Source of the DNA: Diphasiastrum complanatum
Taxonomy: Eukaryota > Streptophyta > Lycopodiopsida > Lycopodiales > Lycopodiaceae
Length of the DNA: 64,000 nucleotides
Assembly (NCBI GenBank): GCA_029204225.1
Contig: CM055096.1
Location: 77,688,580 to 77,752,579, forward strand
Reading direction: 5' to 3'
The notes beneath the pieces were generated by a model. The model worked only from the letters and a program-made list of their open reading frames with translations. It did not search any database and was not told where the DNA came from. The position numbers were made by a program, and so were the translations under genes. Of this stretch, positions 49,359-64,000 are shown piece after piece. The number at the start of each line of letters is the position of its first letter. Positions within the stretch are counted from its first letter, which is position 1.

Positions 49359-49644
49359 TAGAGAAACATACGTGAGACAGTTGCTTCCGAAATAGGAGTT
49401 CACAAATCAGAGGATGTTCGGAAGGATGTCGGAAATCTGTCTGATGCGGAAATCACACCATCTATTGATTGTATATGAAGCTACTGTAAGCACAAATGGA
49501 GTTTCTGCGGTTAGTTATGCGTTTTCTGATGTGAAAATCAATATCAGTTTAATTCTGATGAAATGCGCAGACTGTCAATCTGCTGGTGATGATCGTAGGT
49601 CGCTGGTCGGATCAAGGAGGAGGAGCTCTTTTTTTTTTTGTGAG

Positions 49645-49985
49645 GAGGAGGAGGAGCTCTGATGGTCATATGTTTGAGGTGGATGAATATGATCGTGGAT
49701 ACCGGCAAAGACAGTGCCGTCCCCTTCCTAATGTCACAAGCAAGATACTTGCCAAGGTTATCGAATACTGTAAGTATCTTGTGGACCTGCACAAATCTGG
49801 TGATGAAAAGGCGATTCCGGAGGAGGATGTCAAGGCGTGGGATGCAGATTTTGTCAAAGTCGATCAAGCGACTATGTTTGATCTCATTTTGGCTGCAAAT
49901 CATCTAAATATCAAAAGTTTGCTAGATTTAACATGCCAAGCAGTTGCTGATATGATCAAGGAGGAGGATCACGATCTCTGCCTCT
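49645..49985 (+). pseudogene. SKP1-like pseudogene (SCF ubiquitin ligase adaptor)
   Basis: SSDGHMFEV is the SKP1 N-terminal SSDG-x-x-FEV motif. It is followed, after an internal deletion and in another frame, by [12 protein letters not shown]. The frame then shifts back to [50 protein letters not shown] and [18 protein letters not shown]. The C-terminal F-box-binding helices (KTPEEIRKTF..., NEWAFE) are absent; a GA microsatellite starts at that point. Intact SKP1 is about 160 residues and bridges cullin and F-box proteins. Lack of an intron, the deletion and the frameshift suggest a decayed, possibly processed copy. It lies antisense to the neighbouring retroelement. Confidence 0.88.

Positions 49986-49991
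<6 letters not shown>

Positions 49992-50049
<58 letters not shown>
49992..50049. repeat. (GA)n microsatellite
   Basis: About 29 AG units directly after the SKP1 pseudogene. Confidence 0.99.
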
Positions 50050-50053
<4 letters not shown>

Positions 50054-50117
50054 TGAATTAGGGTTAGGTTTAGGGTAGGTAGGTAGGTTAGGTTAGGGTA
50101 AGCTTGTAGGGTTAGGT
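50054..50117. repeat. Telomere-like (TTTAGGG/TTAGGG-type) degenerate tract
   Basis: It reads as irregular TTAGGG, TTTAGGG, TTAGG and TAGG units, including GGTTAGGTTTAGGG and GGTTAGGTTAGGG. It is short and degenerate; it could be an interstitial telomeric remnant or a promoter-type telo-box cluster. Confidence 0.6.
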
Positions 50118-50674
50118 CTATTATTTATTTATTTATTTTAACAAAAACTTCAAAATGCAAGAACTGAATTTTTTTTCACAAAGAAACATAACTCCAGAAA
50201 TGAAAGGTTGAAGTGCTTCTCTCCCAAATTCCCTAGTCAAACTAGAATTTGACCTCTTCCACAAGATTTGTCACATCTCCCTCAATTTTCAACCAAATTG
50301 GCTACAAATTGGCTCAGATTCAAGCTAAGAGTGAGATCTACAATCCTAAAGAATTATAGTAAAAAAGTTTCGCCAAAAATTCAGCCAAAAATGGGAGAAA
50401 CAGACTGCAAAAAGCTACAACTAGCTAAAATTGGCTAAAAGGGCCATAACTTGGTCATTATAGCTCCAAATCAGAAAACCTCAGTACCTCCAGAAAGCTA
50501 AAAGAGAGATCTATTGATCTACAACAAGAAACTACACACAAAAAAAAGGAAAGAAAACTAGATAGCCAAAAACTGAATAAAAAATTGTTGGAAATTGAAA
50601 AATCAAGAAAGCTAGAACAAGAAACTCTACCAAATTTAACAAAAACCAACAAATCTGATGGGGAAAGGATCTAA
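50118..50674 (-). other. Probable leader of a minus-strand LTR element
   Basis: AT-rich sequence between the telomere-like tract and the primer site. No coding frame. It may be the 5' leader of the Gypsy at 43957-48750, interrupted by the SKP1 segment, but that link is inference. Confidence 0.35.
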
Positions 50675-50686
50675 TGCTCTGATACC
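50675..50686 (-). other. Primer-binding site (tRNA-iMet)
   Basis: The minus strand reads TGGTATCAGAGC, a perfect match to the canonical plant site. Confidence 0.85.
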
Positions 50687-50690
50687 AAAA

Positions 50691-51512
50691 TTGACATGTG
50701 CCAACCTTAGCATTCAAACATCTAATCCATTCATTAAACATCAAATTACAATAGAAATGCAAGAAATAAAAAAAGTAGTAAAAAATCAAGAAGATAGCTA
50801 AAAGTAATAAAACTTTACCAAAATAGGCAAAGTAAGGTATCTTTATTCATGATTATTGATCATTCACAAGATAGGGCCTGATTCTAGAGCATGATCATAG
50901 CTTTCATGTGATTTTAGGCACATGAACCACTTTCTTCATCAAGAAAGCTTTCCAAGAGAAGCTCCAAGATCTCTTAAAACTCAAAATTACAAAATGAACA
51001 ATAGCCTCCAAATTTAGCACGACCTCAACTATTTATAGTGATCATTTGTGCCTCTACTATAAGTTTGGGGCCTTATTTGGCTAATTTGGGCCTTACAGCC
51101 ATTATTACAATTCTCACAATTATAGTGAGGTTGTTCGAACCACTTTATTCATTGTTCTATTGACTAGTTCTAATCTAATTTAGCTCCATGGCCATATTTG
51201 GCAATTCATTAGTAAGCTCATGGGCTAATTACATGCAGCACATGACAAGTCCAAGATTGCTCTAGTCTGTCACCCAAGAAAAATCGGCAACTTGAAAAAA
51301 TCGAAATTAGGTCAGTTGAACAACTTGCAGAAAAATCGGCATGACAATCGGAATGAATCACATGAACATATGACAATGTACGACATACAAATATAATTCC
51401 AGGCATATTTTCGGCCACCCACGAAGAAAAGGCCCGACAAAACGTAAAATGTAAAATGAGGCCCACTGGCACTTTCAACCTTGGAGCCTAGACTTTCTTA
51501 GTGAAATTGACA
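50691..51512 (-). mobile_element. 5' LTR of a minus-strand element
   Basis: On the minus strand the LTR would start TGTCAATTTCACTAAG (right edge 51512) and end GGCACATGTCA, four bases before the primer site. No matching partner LTR was found in the window, so the limits are tentative. Confidence 0.55.
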
Positions 51513-55819
<4,307 letters not shown>

Positions 55820-57150
55820 CTAGCTCAAGATCATGATCTGAGTATAAGGACTAATCACTAAGAAAATTATTCTAAAACAATGTTCTATTTTTTGAACTAT
55901 AGAGAGCATAACTTCATATCTCAAATGCTCAAAATGACTTCCTAAGATAGGAATATCATCATTTACAACTATATTTTCTTCTCTCGTCATTTCCATATCA
56001 TTTGGAGCTTGGATTGGTTTAGGCTCTTCCAAAACCTCAAAAGATGTGGGTTTGTCATGTGAAATATCTTTTTCTTCAAACACACATCATTTTCTTGCAT
56101 TGAGTTGGATCACATACCACTGTCTTGGAAGTCTATTTGATCTCGATGAAATTTAATCTATAAGAAAATTACAAAACTAAGTTAGTCTTAGAAGATCAAA
56201 AAATCTGACAAATTCATAGTAGAAGACAATTCTTTCAACCATTGGAAATGAGAATGTGGAGTTTTATCTATTTGTAATGTTGTGACAATACTAAAGTGTA
56301 ATGATCGACATACTTTTTGTCAATTCAATTTGAAAAACTTTGAATTATTATTTCTAATCATGGCATTGCTTCCACGAAAGCTGACCTTAAACCATTGTAC
56401 ATCAAAATTGCCATTAGTCTCATAATTGACTTCGTAAACATGTTCAAATGTTCCGACATAGTCTAGGTCACTTGAAATGACATTTACATCCCTTGCACTA
56501 GAATGACTCTCTTGTTGAAAGTTGGCCATTATGCCACAATCAAATGTAAGTTGCTTGTTGTCAACTCTCTCAACATAATAGTAATGTCCATATGGCCACA
56601 TGGCGGTGTATGATTTGTACTGAACCACAATAAAGTTAAAAAAAAATTACAAGTTAAAATACGATTTTTATCTTGACTACAAAAACAAAACATTACATCT
56701 ATGAGCAATGTTATATTAACCTTCCACACACATCCATGAGCAAATTCCCATTCCAATTCAATCACTTCTTCTCATTTTCTGATGCTTTCAGCATGATATT
56801 AAGAACCCATTTACAAGTGCATTGTGAAGGTAAAGGTTTCAAGGATTCGTCATTCTATGAAAAATGGCTTGCCAATCCTCTTTTTCTTCTCCTATTGATA
56901 TTTCTTCTTGGTTTCAATGTTATGTTTCTTTCTTTTAGATTGGCTACTTCATACCTTGAGGTCCACTTTTTTGTATGTCCACAATTATATAGAATGAACG
57001 TGTCAATGTGTTCCTTTGATTCAGACAAAAGTATTTTCTCCATGCCATTTCCTTGCGGTACTCCACTTTTAACATGTTCATTTTGTTATTCACAATACAT
57101 GTTTGGAGTTGTAAGATGCAATTGCAAGATTGTTTCAGTGATATAAAACA
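55820..57150 (-). pseudogene. CACTA (En/Spm) TNP2-type transposase remnant with DUF4216-like region
   Basis: The minus strand reads ESKEHIDTFILYNCGHTKKW and RRKRGLASHFS (about 56860-57030, the region of TNP2 before DUF4216). Next comes YKSYTAMWPYGHYYYVERVDN and FDCGIMANFQQESHSSARD, then DLDYVGTFEHVYEVNY and FDVQWFKV (56330-56620), matching the DUF4216 pattern in which a C-G-x-x-V/M motif is followed by SSxRD and W-F/D-W. The DDE catalytic core is not present in the window. Stops separate the pieces. Further left is an acidic tail (55820-56083). Confidence 0.6.
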
Positions 57151-57818
57151 ATGATTCTTGAGAATCTACCTTCTAGCCTGGTCTTTTGTCTCACAAAGCC
57201 CTTCAAAACTTTCATAAACTACTCAAGATAAAACATCTAGCACTAGAAGATGAACTTGTATATTCAAAAAAGAAGTTGGAAGATCTCTTTCCAACAAACA
57301 TACCATTTCAACCATTTGTATTTTGATGGAATCCAATTCATTTTTTTTACTTCTTTTGAGAAATCCACTTGAGATCACACTGGGTTGATTAGCATATGCA
57401 CTCAATAAAAAATGAATAGCACATCTTTGTACAAGTGTTTTTTAAAAAAAAAAACACTCAAAACTCATTATCTATGGTAATATGCAAAGCATATTTTTTA
57501 CGTCATCATTGAAACAACTTCGAATGGAAAGAGGAAGTACAAATTGTAGCATCTTATTTCAATCATGTGATTTTAATTTGCTTAATTTTCCATCTTTGGT
57601 AAATGATTTGCATAAAGAATGTGCATAGCAACCTGTTGGAGTCCTCATTTGTTTTGTGACACATTTACCATGTGAGAGGTGCTCTTTTGTAAGAATCCAT
57701 GTCACATTAGGTAGAATTTCATGTCCACTTTCATTGCATTGAATCTAATAGGGTCTTTTCACATAGGTCACTTGTGAATCTTAATAACGAGCTACTGAGT
57801 TGTATTTTATGCCAATGG

Positions 57819-57853
<35 letters not shown>

Positions 57854-58278
57854 TGTGTGTGTGTGTGCGCGCGCGCTCGTGTGCCGATGTAATGATTATC
57901 TTACTTAGTGAACATAGTGAGGAGTGATGGCTCACTAGTCACATGGCCCAATAAAGCATGCCCCTTCTTAGGGTGAAGGAGTGGGTAAGTCTAATGGTTC
58001 CAGTATCATGTATTATGAAAACTACTCTTTCAAACGAGTGTCAACTCTGGCCCAACTAGCCTGCCTATAGCATATCACAGTGTATCATTGTTAACGTATG
58101 CTGAGAGATAATGTGCAGATATAATTATTAGTGCATAATTGAAAGGGTCTCTAACATGTCATTCTCTTCTCAGTGAATGTGGCTTGTTTGACTATGTATG
58201 TAGGAATGTGTTGGACAAAACTCTACTTTGGCTAGGACTCAAACAAGTCTAGTCATGTTTTCAGATTCTTCAGATAAA
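57151..58278. other. Unassigned sequence with compound microsatellite
   Basis: It includes (ATG)n-(GT)n-(GC)n at 57819-57876. No gene recognised. Confidence 0.4.
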
Positions 58279-58660
58279 ATGTCCTTTTTGTACCATCAAT
58301 TACCAAGAGCTTGCTTAGTGTTGGACAACTAATGGATGATGGTTTAGATGTTCACTTCAAGCATGGAGTTTGTTCCATCATGAAGAATGATAATTGCATA
58401 GCAAACGGTGTTAAACAAGGTAGTATGTTTAAGTTGGATGCTAAAATTGCTATGGAAAAAGAGAATATCATTCATTCAAATGTACACACTCAAGTTTTCT
58501 CATGTACCAAGTAGTGATGATAAGATGCATGAAACATTCTTAGATGTTTATACAAGAGATGCTTGGATCCATCCTGTATCTTGTGTGAATGAAAGTGAAA
58601 TCAACAACCTTGGTGTCAATGATCTTGCAAGGATTGAGGAGGAGCAACATCATAGCTCTT
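58279..58660 (+). pseudogene. Copia protease/GAG-pre-integrase fragment
   Basis: It reads NVLFVPSITKSLLSVGQLMDD and GVKQGSMFKLDAKIA, the stretch after the Copia protease active site, resembling 25.99-26.17 kb. After a shift it continues as DVYTRDAWIHPVSCVNES. It is a small scrap without LTRs. Confidence 0.7.
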
Positions 58661-59457
58661 ATTGATAAAAAAAAAGTTAGAGCAAATCTTTTCTATCATC
58701 ATGAACTATGAAAGGTTCAAAAGAAGCAAGTTAGGTGCTTTAGCCAAAGCACATGCCTATCTTATATCACCGCCTTTTGCCAAAGATTTAGGAATATCAA
58801 GAGTAGGCTCCTTCTCACACATATCATCCAATCCATGAATTGGTGATTTGAAAGATCCAATTCCTTTTGACATGACTCCAATTGTGCTATCTCCTCCTCA
58901 GCCATCAGTTGCTCTTCCAAAATTCGAGAGCACTCATTTGATCAAACAACCAATTTACTCTTAATTGGTTCATAACAATTTTTAGATCACTAAGACATGA
59001 AAACTTGTTCTCAAATGAGTCATTACACATCTTATCTTCAACTTCCTTCTTGATGAAGCCCTCAAGTTGCCTCATGTAGTTCTCATAGCATACCTCGGTT
59101 TGCCTCATGTAGGTCTCATAGAAAAATGGTTCATCAAGCATTGAAGTAAGAAAAGTGTTGAAATGAATGGTTTAGAATCTTCCCCTTGATTACCTTTGCC
59201 AAGATAAGTGAGCCCCCCTTGGAGCACTTGATCTTTGAGGTTCTGTAGAAGAAACATCAACAATCCATGCTACGTAAAATAGGATGAAATGACATAACAT
59301 CGTTTATCGATGGTTGTTTGAAATCATAGTATGTATGTTCTTGAAATATTACATTCCTAGAGACAAATACTACATTGGTGGTGGATCATAAACTTTATAA
59401 GCTTTATGTTCATCAGGATAGCCAATGAAAATGCATTTATTTGTCCTATGATCCGTA
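58661..59457. other. Unassigned sequence
   Basis: A minus-strand open stretch (58905-59141) is Glu/Lys/Met-rich (YETYMRQTEVCYENYMRQLEG, a short internal repeat) and may be a gag-like coiled-coil scrap. Nothing else recognised. Confidence 0.3.
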
Positions 59458-59736
<279 letters not shown>

Positions 59737-59756
59737 CATAGTGGCACGTGGTACCG

Positions 59757-59836
59757 CCATTATGGTACCGCGGTACCATAATGGTGGTACCGCGGTTATG
59801 GTGCCGCCCTTAGACCAGCGGTACCAGGGCGGCACC
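59757..59836. repeat. Clustered GC-rich palindromes with KpnI-like GGTACC cores
   Basis: 59757-59784 is a perfect 28-bp palindrome centred on GGTACCGCGGTACC. About 59800-59836 is a second inverted repeat, GGTGCCGCCCT...AGGGCGGCACC. The sequence from 59826 (AGGGCGGCACCAC) resembles a hAT-type terminal repeat and could be the left end of the hAT-like element, but its partner would lie outside the window. Confidence 0.7.
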
Positions 59837-59937
59837 ACAAAAATAATATTTTCTATTATTTAAAAAAAAAAAAACCCTTTTAACAGGCTAAAACTAGGTA
59901 AAAACTAAGATGTTACTGTACAGGGGGACTGTACTGG

Positions 59938-60185
59938 GGGCACTGTGGGAGAGCGGACCCAATCGGAGTGCGGCATGTGGGGGAGCAATACATGGGGCAA
60001 GTACAGTAGCACATGGGCACTGTGGAGGAGCAGACCATGGACCCAATCGGAGTGTTGCATGTGGGGGAGCAATACATCCGGACAGGTACACCGTCACATG
60101 GGCACTATGGAGGAGCAGACCGTGGACCCAATCGCAATGCAGCATGTGGGGGATCAGCACATGGGGCAGGTACAGTAGCACATGG
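59938..60185. repeat. Three tandem ~77-85 bp GC-rich units
   Basis: Units at 59938, 60015 and 60100 begin GGGCACT(G/A)TGG and share GACC(C)AATCG and CATGTGGGGGA. They may be subterminal repeats of the hAT-like element (inference). Confidence 0.9.
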
Positions 60186-60233
60186 GATCATCAACAAAAG
60201 CAAATTGGAAAACAGGCTGTGGAGTTAAATAGG

Positions 60234-60420
60234 CACTCACGAGACAGTGAGAGAGCCAGTGAGAGGGGGTGAGAGGCATTGTGAGAAGCTGTGAGGGAGA
60301 GCCAGTGGGAGGCTGTGAGAGAGAGGCATTGTGAGAGGCTGTGTGACAGATTGAGTGAGAGGCTGTGAGAGGGGGGCTGTGAGAGAGCCAGTGAGAGCCA
60401 TTGAGAGGCTGTGAGGGTCA
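60234..60420. repeat. GAGAGGCTGTGAG-type imperfect minisatellite
   Basis: Irregular repetition of GAGAGCCAGTGAGAG, GAGGCTGTGAGAG and GAGGCATTGTGAGA units immediately upstream of the ORF at 60445. Confidence 0.85.
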
Positions 60421-60444
60421 TTTCGAGCAACAGGGTGTTGTGAG

Positions 60445-60771
60445 ATGGCGGAGGGCGAAGCCAGGAGGAAGCTCGAGGAAGATGTCCGAAGGCACAATGA
60501 AAGGCATCGGAAGCAAGAAGCAGACATTGCAGAGATGCTGCGAGAGACTCGGCAGAGACACCCAGAGCTGCAGATCCCCGCCCCCGCTGTCGAGCTAGAT
60601 TTGGATGAGCAGATCGGAATGAACTTCACACGACGACAGCTCATCATGGTCAGGGAAAGGGCTGCCCGCCGTCGAGCTGACCAGGAGGCAGCTCGGGCTA
60701 ACTGGGAGGCAGAGCGAGAGCGACAGAACAATGCACCTGACGAGGGCGAGGAGTCTGTGGAGGATCCGTAG
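60445..60771 (+). CDS. Small highly charged single-exon ORF (108 aa), unknown function
   Basis: It opens ATGGCGGAGGGCGAAGCC, a favourable plant context. The protein MAEGEARRKLEEDVRRHNER... is Glu/Arg-rich and should be almost entirely helical, with probable coiled coil at residues ~1-35 and ~65-95 (RERAARRRADQEAARANWEAE) and an acidic C-terminus (DEGEESVEDP). No known domain. Its GC content matches the hAT-like region, and it converges on the transposase gene, whose stop is 500 bases away, so it may be an accessory ORF of that element. It could also be a host microprotein gene or a fragment. Function unknown. Confidence 0.6.
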   Translation: MAEGEARRKLEEDVRRHNERHRKQEADIAEMLRETRQRHPELQIPAPAVELDLDEQIGMNFTRRQLIMVRERAARRRADQEAARANWEAERERQNNAPDEGEESVEDP

Positions 60772-61270
60772 AAATGTTTAGCATAGATGGGGTCTAGCCG
60801 TATGTGGCTGACTGTTGCTATTTAATGTTCATCAGTAGATGAGGTAGTATTTAGTGTCTGGCATGGTGTAAAGAACAGCCCCAGCCGTATGCGGTGGGAA
60901 TACGTATTGTAGTTTTGATACATCTGTTGAATTAATGTACGGTGTGTTTTTTGTGCAATGCGTGCCTTGTGTATTGCAATTTGATGTATGTGATTATGAA
61001 ATGCCATCAGGGGGGTTGTATTTCTGTGTTCTGCATATGCTCTCAAACTCTGTACTGAAAACTAATTGAAAACACGCACACACCATTTGAAGTAAAACTG
61101 CAAGTAGAACATCACAATTACAAATTGACAAATACACATTGTGCAGTGAATAGAATACGTCCAACACCAAATATAATATGAAGATTGGTCTGAATACAGT
61201 GTTCGACCATCTGGCCGCCAAACATGGAACGTGATATCAAACTGCTAAAAATAAAATGACGGAGCTACAA
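60772..61270. other. Convergent intergenic region
   Basis: The shared 3' flank of the two convergent ORFs, AT-rich and presumably holding both 3' UTRs. No other gene seen. Confidence 0.45.
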
Positions 61271-64000
61271 TCAATGCTCTGTCTCAAACTCAGATGAATG
61301 CTCCGGAGACAACTTAGGGCCCCGAGCTGACTCTCGCAACTGATATCTATGTCTGTCTGGTACTGGCATGGGCTGTGTATCCGAAGGGAAAGAGTCGTCA
61401 TCCTCATCCTCCCAATCTGCCTCCGCATCAGCCCCCAAGTAGGCTAAACCAACAACACCTGCTGCAGCTGGCTGTAATACAGCACCTCTACCAGCAACTG
61501 GAGCGTTGCAAGGTCGTCCTCTCTTCCCTGGCAGTTTCTGTGCCCTGCCTTTCTTGTTCGGTGCACCCTTGGGCCTTCCTGGCCTCTTGCAGACGAGGGG
61601 AGCCGTCAATGCCTCATCACCCCCATGTAGATCACCTGGATGACTAGGCTGAGCCCAAGCTGCGGCCGGCTGGGATAGAGTAGCCAAAGATGGGTGTCCC
61701 TGTGCAGCTGATAGTGGAGGATAGGTCCGAGGAGTGTGTGCCCGTAGGCCTACTGCTGGTGGAGGAACTAGATGTGGAGGGGCCGTCCCTGTAGGAGGCA
61801 AGTACAGCGGTGATAAGTACTGAAAGGGGCGCTGTGGTGGACGGTACTGGTACATCCTGGGTGCTGCCAAAGGAGGAGGATGTGCTGTGGGTGCTGCCAA
61901 AGGAGGAGCCAGTGCCATGGGTGCTGCCAATGGAGGAGGATGTGCCGTGGGTGCTGCCACTGGAGGAGCGTCTGTAGATGTGGGTGCTGCAAGAGAAGAT
62001 CTGGGCACAGATGGTGGCCTGCCATGGAGACCTGCTGCTGCAAAAGTGGATGGCGATGAAGGGGCTGCAGGCCTCAACGGTATCGGTGGCACTGGAGGTG
62101 CTGTGCGGCGCACATACACCCTCTGAGGAACTGCAGGCACCTCGTGTAGCTGCTCTGGCTGAGACTCTGTGTAGGGCATGCTGGCTAGAGAGAATGGGGG
62201 TGCCCTGACGCTCGACATCTGCTGGGCCTCTGAATCCAAGTCTACAATCAAGTCGTCCAGCTGGGCATCCGAATACAAATGGTCTGGGCTCTGGGACTCA
62301 TCATGAGCACCATCCTCGGGAACATCCCGTGCCTCATCCTGTGCACCATGCGGACCCGGCATGGCCTCCCAATCGGTACAATCAAAGTCATCTGGTGACT
62401 CCTCTGGTGTGCTGTCATAGAAATGCCTATGGCTCTGTGATGCACGCATCCAAGCAGCTACGGAAGGTAAACCCAAATCAGTCTGCCCCCTATCAAGAGC
62501 CTCCTCCATCATATCAACATAAGAAGGTATGCCACTGGCCCCCCCTGTGTGCCCTGCCCGTCTCTCGGTATAATCTGTGGCATGTGTCCCACCTCTACCA
62601 CGTGATGCACCTATGACCCCTACTCTAGGCGTGTGCCCAACACCTGTATCATATGCCTCATCTCGTTTTGATCTGGCGAACACAACCCGAATAGGCTCAT
62701 CTTCATCCTGATCATCCTCTGACACTGGCTCATCTGCCTCGTACAATGGGGGCTCTCTGTGCTCAAGCCCAAGCTCTCTCTCTCTCTCTCTCTCTCTCAT
62801 CTCGGCAAGCTCCCTCTCTCTCTCTGCCATCAACTGTGTGCCCAGGTCATCTGCAGGCATGGGATGGGTGCTGTCCGTAGGCAAGTCAACCTGGCGCTCC
62901 AAATTGGATATCTTCGTCTGCAAGGTTTAAAATTGGCATGTCAGATAAACAACTCTATCAAGAAATGAAACCAACATACCAGGAGTCAACCAACATGCTA
63001 TGAAAGGTTAGCTTATCACCTGCAATGCGCTCGTAATGGTCGGAAGTCTCCTGGCGAGACGTGCGTTGGTGCTACAGAACACCAACCGCTCCAACTGACT
63101 CACTGACAACCGGTTTCTTCTCCTCATGTAAATGAGTGCCCATGTGCTCCAATTACGCTCACACACGGAGGTAGCACAATCCTGTGGTGCGTGCATTGAA
63201 ATACTTCAGCACATTGTCTTCAACGAAACACAACAATGGAGGATAAAATGAGATGCATACCTGAGAAAGGATACGCAGTGCAAGACGCTGTATAGATGGG
63301 TATGTGCTACCGAACATGGTCCACCAGGTAATGGGTAGCTGCCTCCTCTCTGGATCCTGAGCAGCCGGGTGGCCGAATGTGCCCATGCCGAAACGAAATG
63401 CAGCGAGCTCCTCCATGAGCCTGATAGGATCCAAACCTATGTGTGGACCCACCCTGTGAATGTACTGAAGCCAATCGGCCTCGAGCTCCCTGTCTGCGAT
63501 CTGTGTCAGAGAGAGGAAGAGGGGATGCAGCATGTGTGCAACGCTGTGGATACTCCTGTGGAAGTAGTTCCACCGCGTCTCCCAGATGAACTTCAGCTCT
63601 GTCATCCTGTAAGAGAGAGGCATGTGGTTTAGGGCATTATGAAAAAATGTAACATCGACAGAAAAACAAACTAGCAAACACTGAAAAGATAAAGAACAAT
63701 CACAACACTGTACCGCTTACCTCTCTGGCTGCAAGATGGGCAGCTGCAGGAACTGTCCAATCCGGTCCATGAGCTCATATACCAGTCCAAGTGTCGACCC
63801 CTCGCTGTCAGCCATGCGGAGCACAATGTAAAGTAATCGAAGCAGTCCTGACAATGTCTGTGCATCCCTCCAAAACTGGTCTCCCCTCACCATGAAAGAA
63901 AAGTGCTCCCCATCCTCAGTGCACGAAAATGTACTGGCACCCCAAAGATCATTGGCAACCATCTGTAGAAGCTGGGCCCTGCACCTGATCAGACGGTCGA
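61271..64000 (-). CDS. hAT-family transposase, C-terminal part, with long proline-rich AT-hook tail (partial at window edge)
   Basis: Four exons are readable on the minus strand: >64000-63721, 63606-63261, 63181-63020 and 62917-61271. All have GT/AG borders and keep the frame. The first visible exon (VANDLWGASTFSCTEDGEHF...RGDQFWRDAQ...YIVLRMADSE) matches the hAT core after DUF659. Exon 2 has ITWWTMFGSTYPSIQRLALRILSQ and exon 3 has SVCERNWSTWALIYMRRRNRL...RLVF, the hATC dimerisation motif. Exon 4 adds ~549 residues: a coiled-coil start (TKISNLERQVDL), an ERERELAEM helix, an acidic region (SEDDQDEDE, DDFDCTDWE, DDLIVDLDSE), proline repeats (PPLAAPTAHP, about 61856-61980) and basic GRPKG and KRGRPC AT-hook-like motifs near 61500-61590. 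hAT transposases normally end soon after hATC. The frame is intact over ~810 codons, so the gene may be active or domesticated. Confidence 0.85.

Noticed and set aside
61856-62126. Plus-strand Gly/Ala-rich frame opposite the transposase tail
   Set aside because: It is the complement of the proline-rich repeats in exon 4; the minus-strand frame is much longer and splices coherently.

Overview
This is nuclear DNA of a land plant with a large, repeat-rich genome. Ty1/Copia and Ty3/Gypsy LTR retrotransposons primed by initiator-methionine tRNA, CACTA and hAT DNA transposons and very long dinucleotide microsatellites fill almost all of the 64 kb. Only one clearly intact host gene is visible, an intronless-CDS plant CCCH (tandem zinc finger) protein with ankyrin repeats. 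I cannot name the species. The element density and the Penelope-like reverse transcriptase remains would suit a large-genome plant (gymnosperm, fern or similar), but that is inference.

Layout. 0-3.7 kb: a minus-strand LTR element without recognisable pol. 3.7-9.1 kb: a broken minus-strand Copia, invaded by a plus-strand Copia, which is itself invaded by a solo LTR with a TTCAA target duplication. 9.1-13.4 kb: a decayed Ty3/Gypsy gag-protease-RT between related, oppositely oriented repeats. 13.5-24.6 kb: a decayed minus-strand Penelope-like reverse transcriptase cut in two by a 9-kb Copia insertion (target duplication AAGTT); that insertion carries a further truncated Copia (target duplication AATGG), a 205-bp GA tract and a CACTA end. 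25.4-33 kb: a plus-strand Copia interrupted by a 4.76-kb non-autonomous LTR element (target duplication CTTTG) that encodes an unrecognised protein instead of pol. 33-35.5 kb: intergenic, with a long inverted repeat. 35.5-38.9 kb: the CCCH gene, with a G-box promoter, a probable 5'-UTR intron and a 781-residue CDS. 38.9-43.9 kb: tandemly duplicated 3' flank, GC-rich palindromes and microsatellites. 43.9-48.8 kb: a degenerate minus-strand Ty3/Gypsy element with a chromodomain-type C-terminus. 49.2-50.1 kb: a SKP1 pseudogene next to GA and telomere-like tracts. 50.7-51.5 kb: an LTR. 51.5-59.4 kb: mostly unannotated, with CACTA (TNP2/DUF4216) and Copia scraps. 59.4-64 kb: a compound microsatellite, palindromes and tandem repeats, then a small charged single-exon ORF converging on a multi-exon hAT transposase that runs off the window and has a remarkably long proline-rich, AT-hook-bearing C-terminal tail.

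The elements do not work as a pathway; they form a stratigraphy. Four insertions (solo LTR, 9-kb Copia, truncated Copia, non-autonomous element) can be dated relative to their hosts because their 5-bp target duplications are still readable. The best candidates for something not yet described are the non-autonomous element at 27.1-31.9 kb, the split Penelope-like reverse transcriptase, and the hAT-like locus with its extended transposase and companion ORF.
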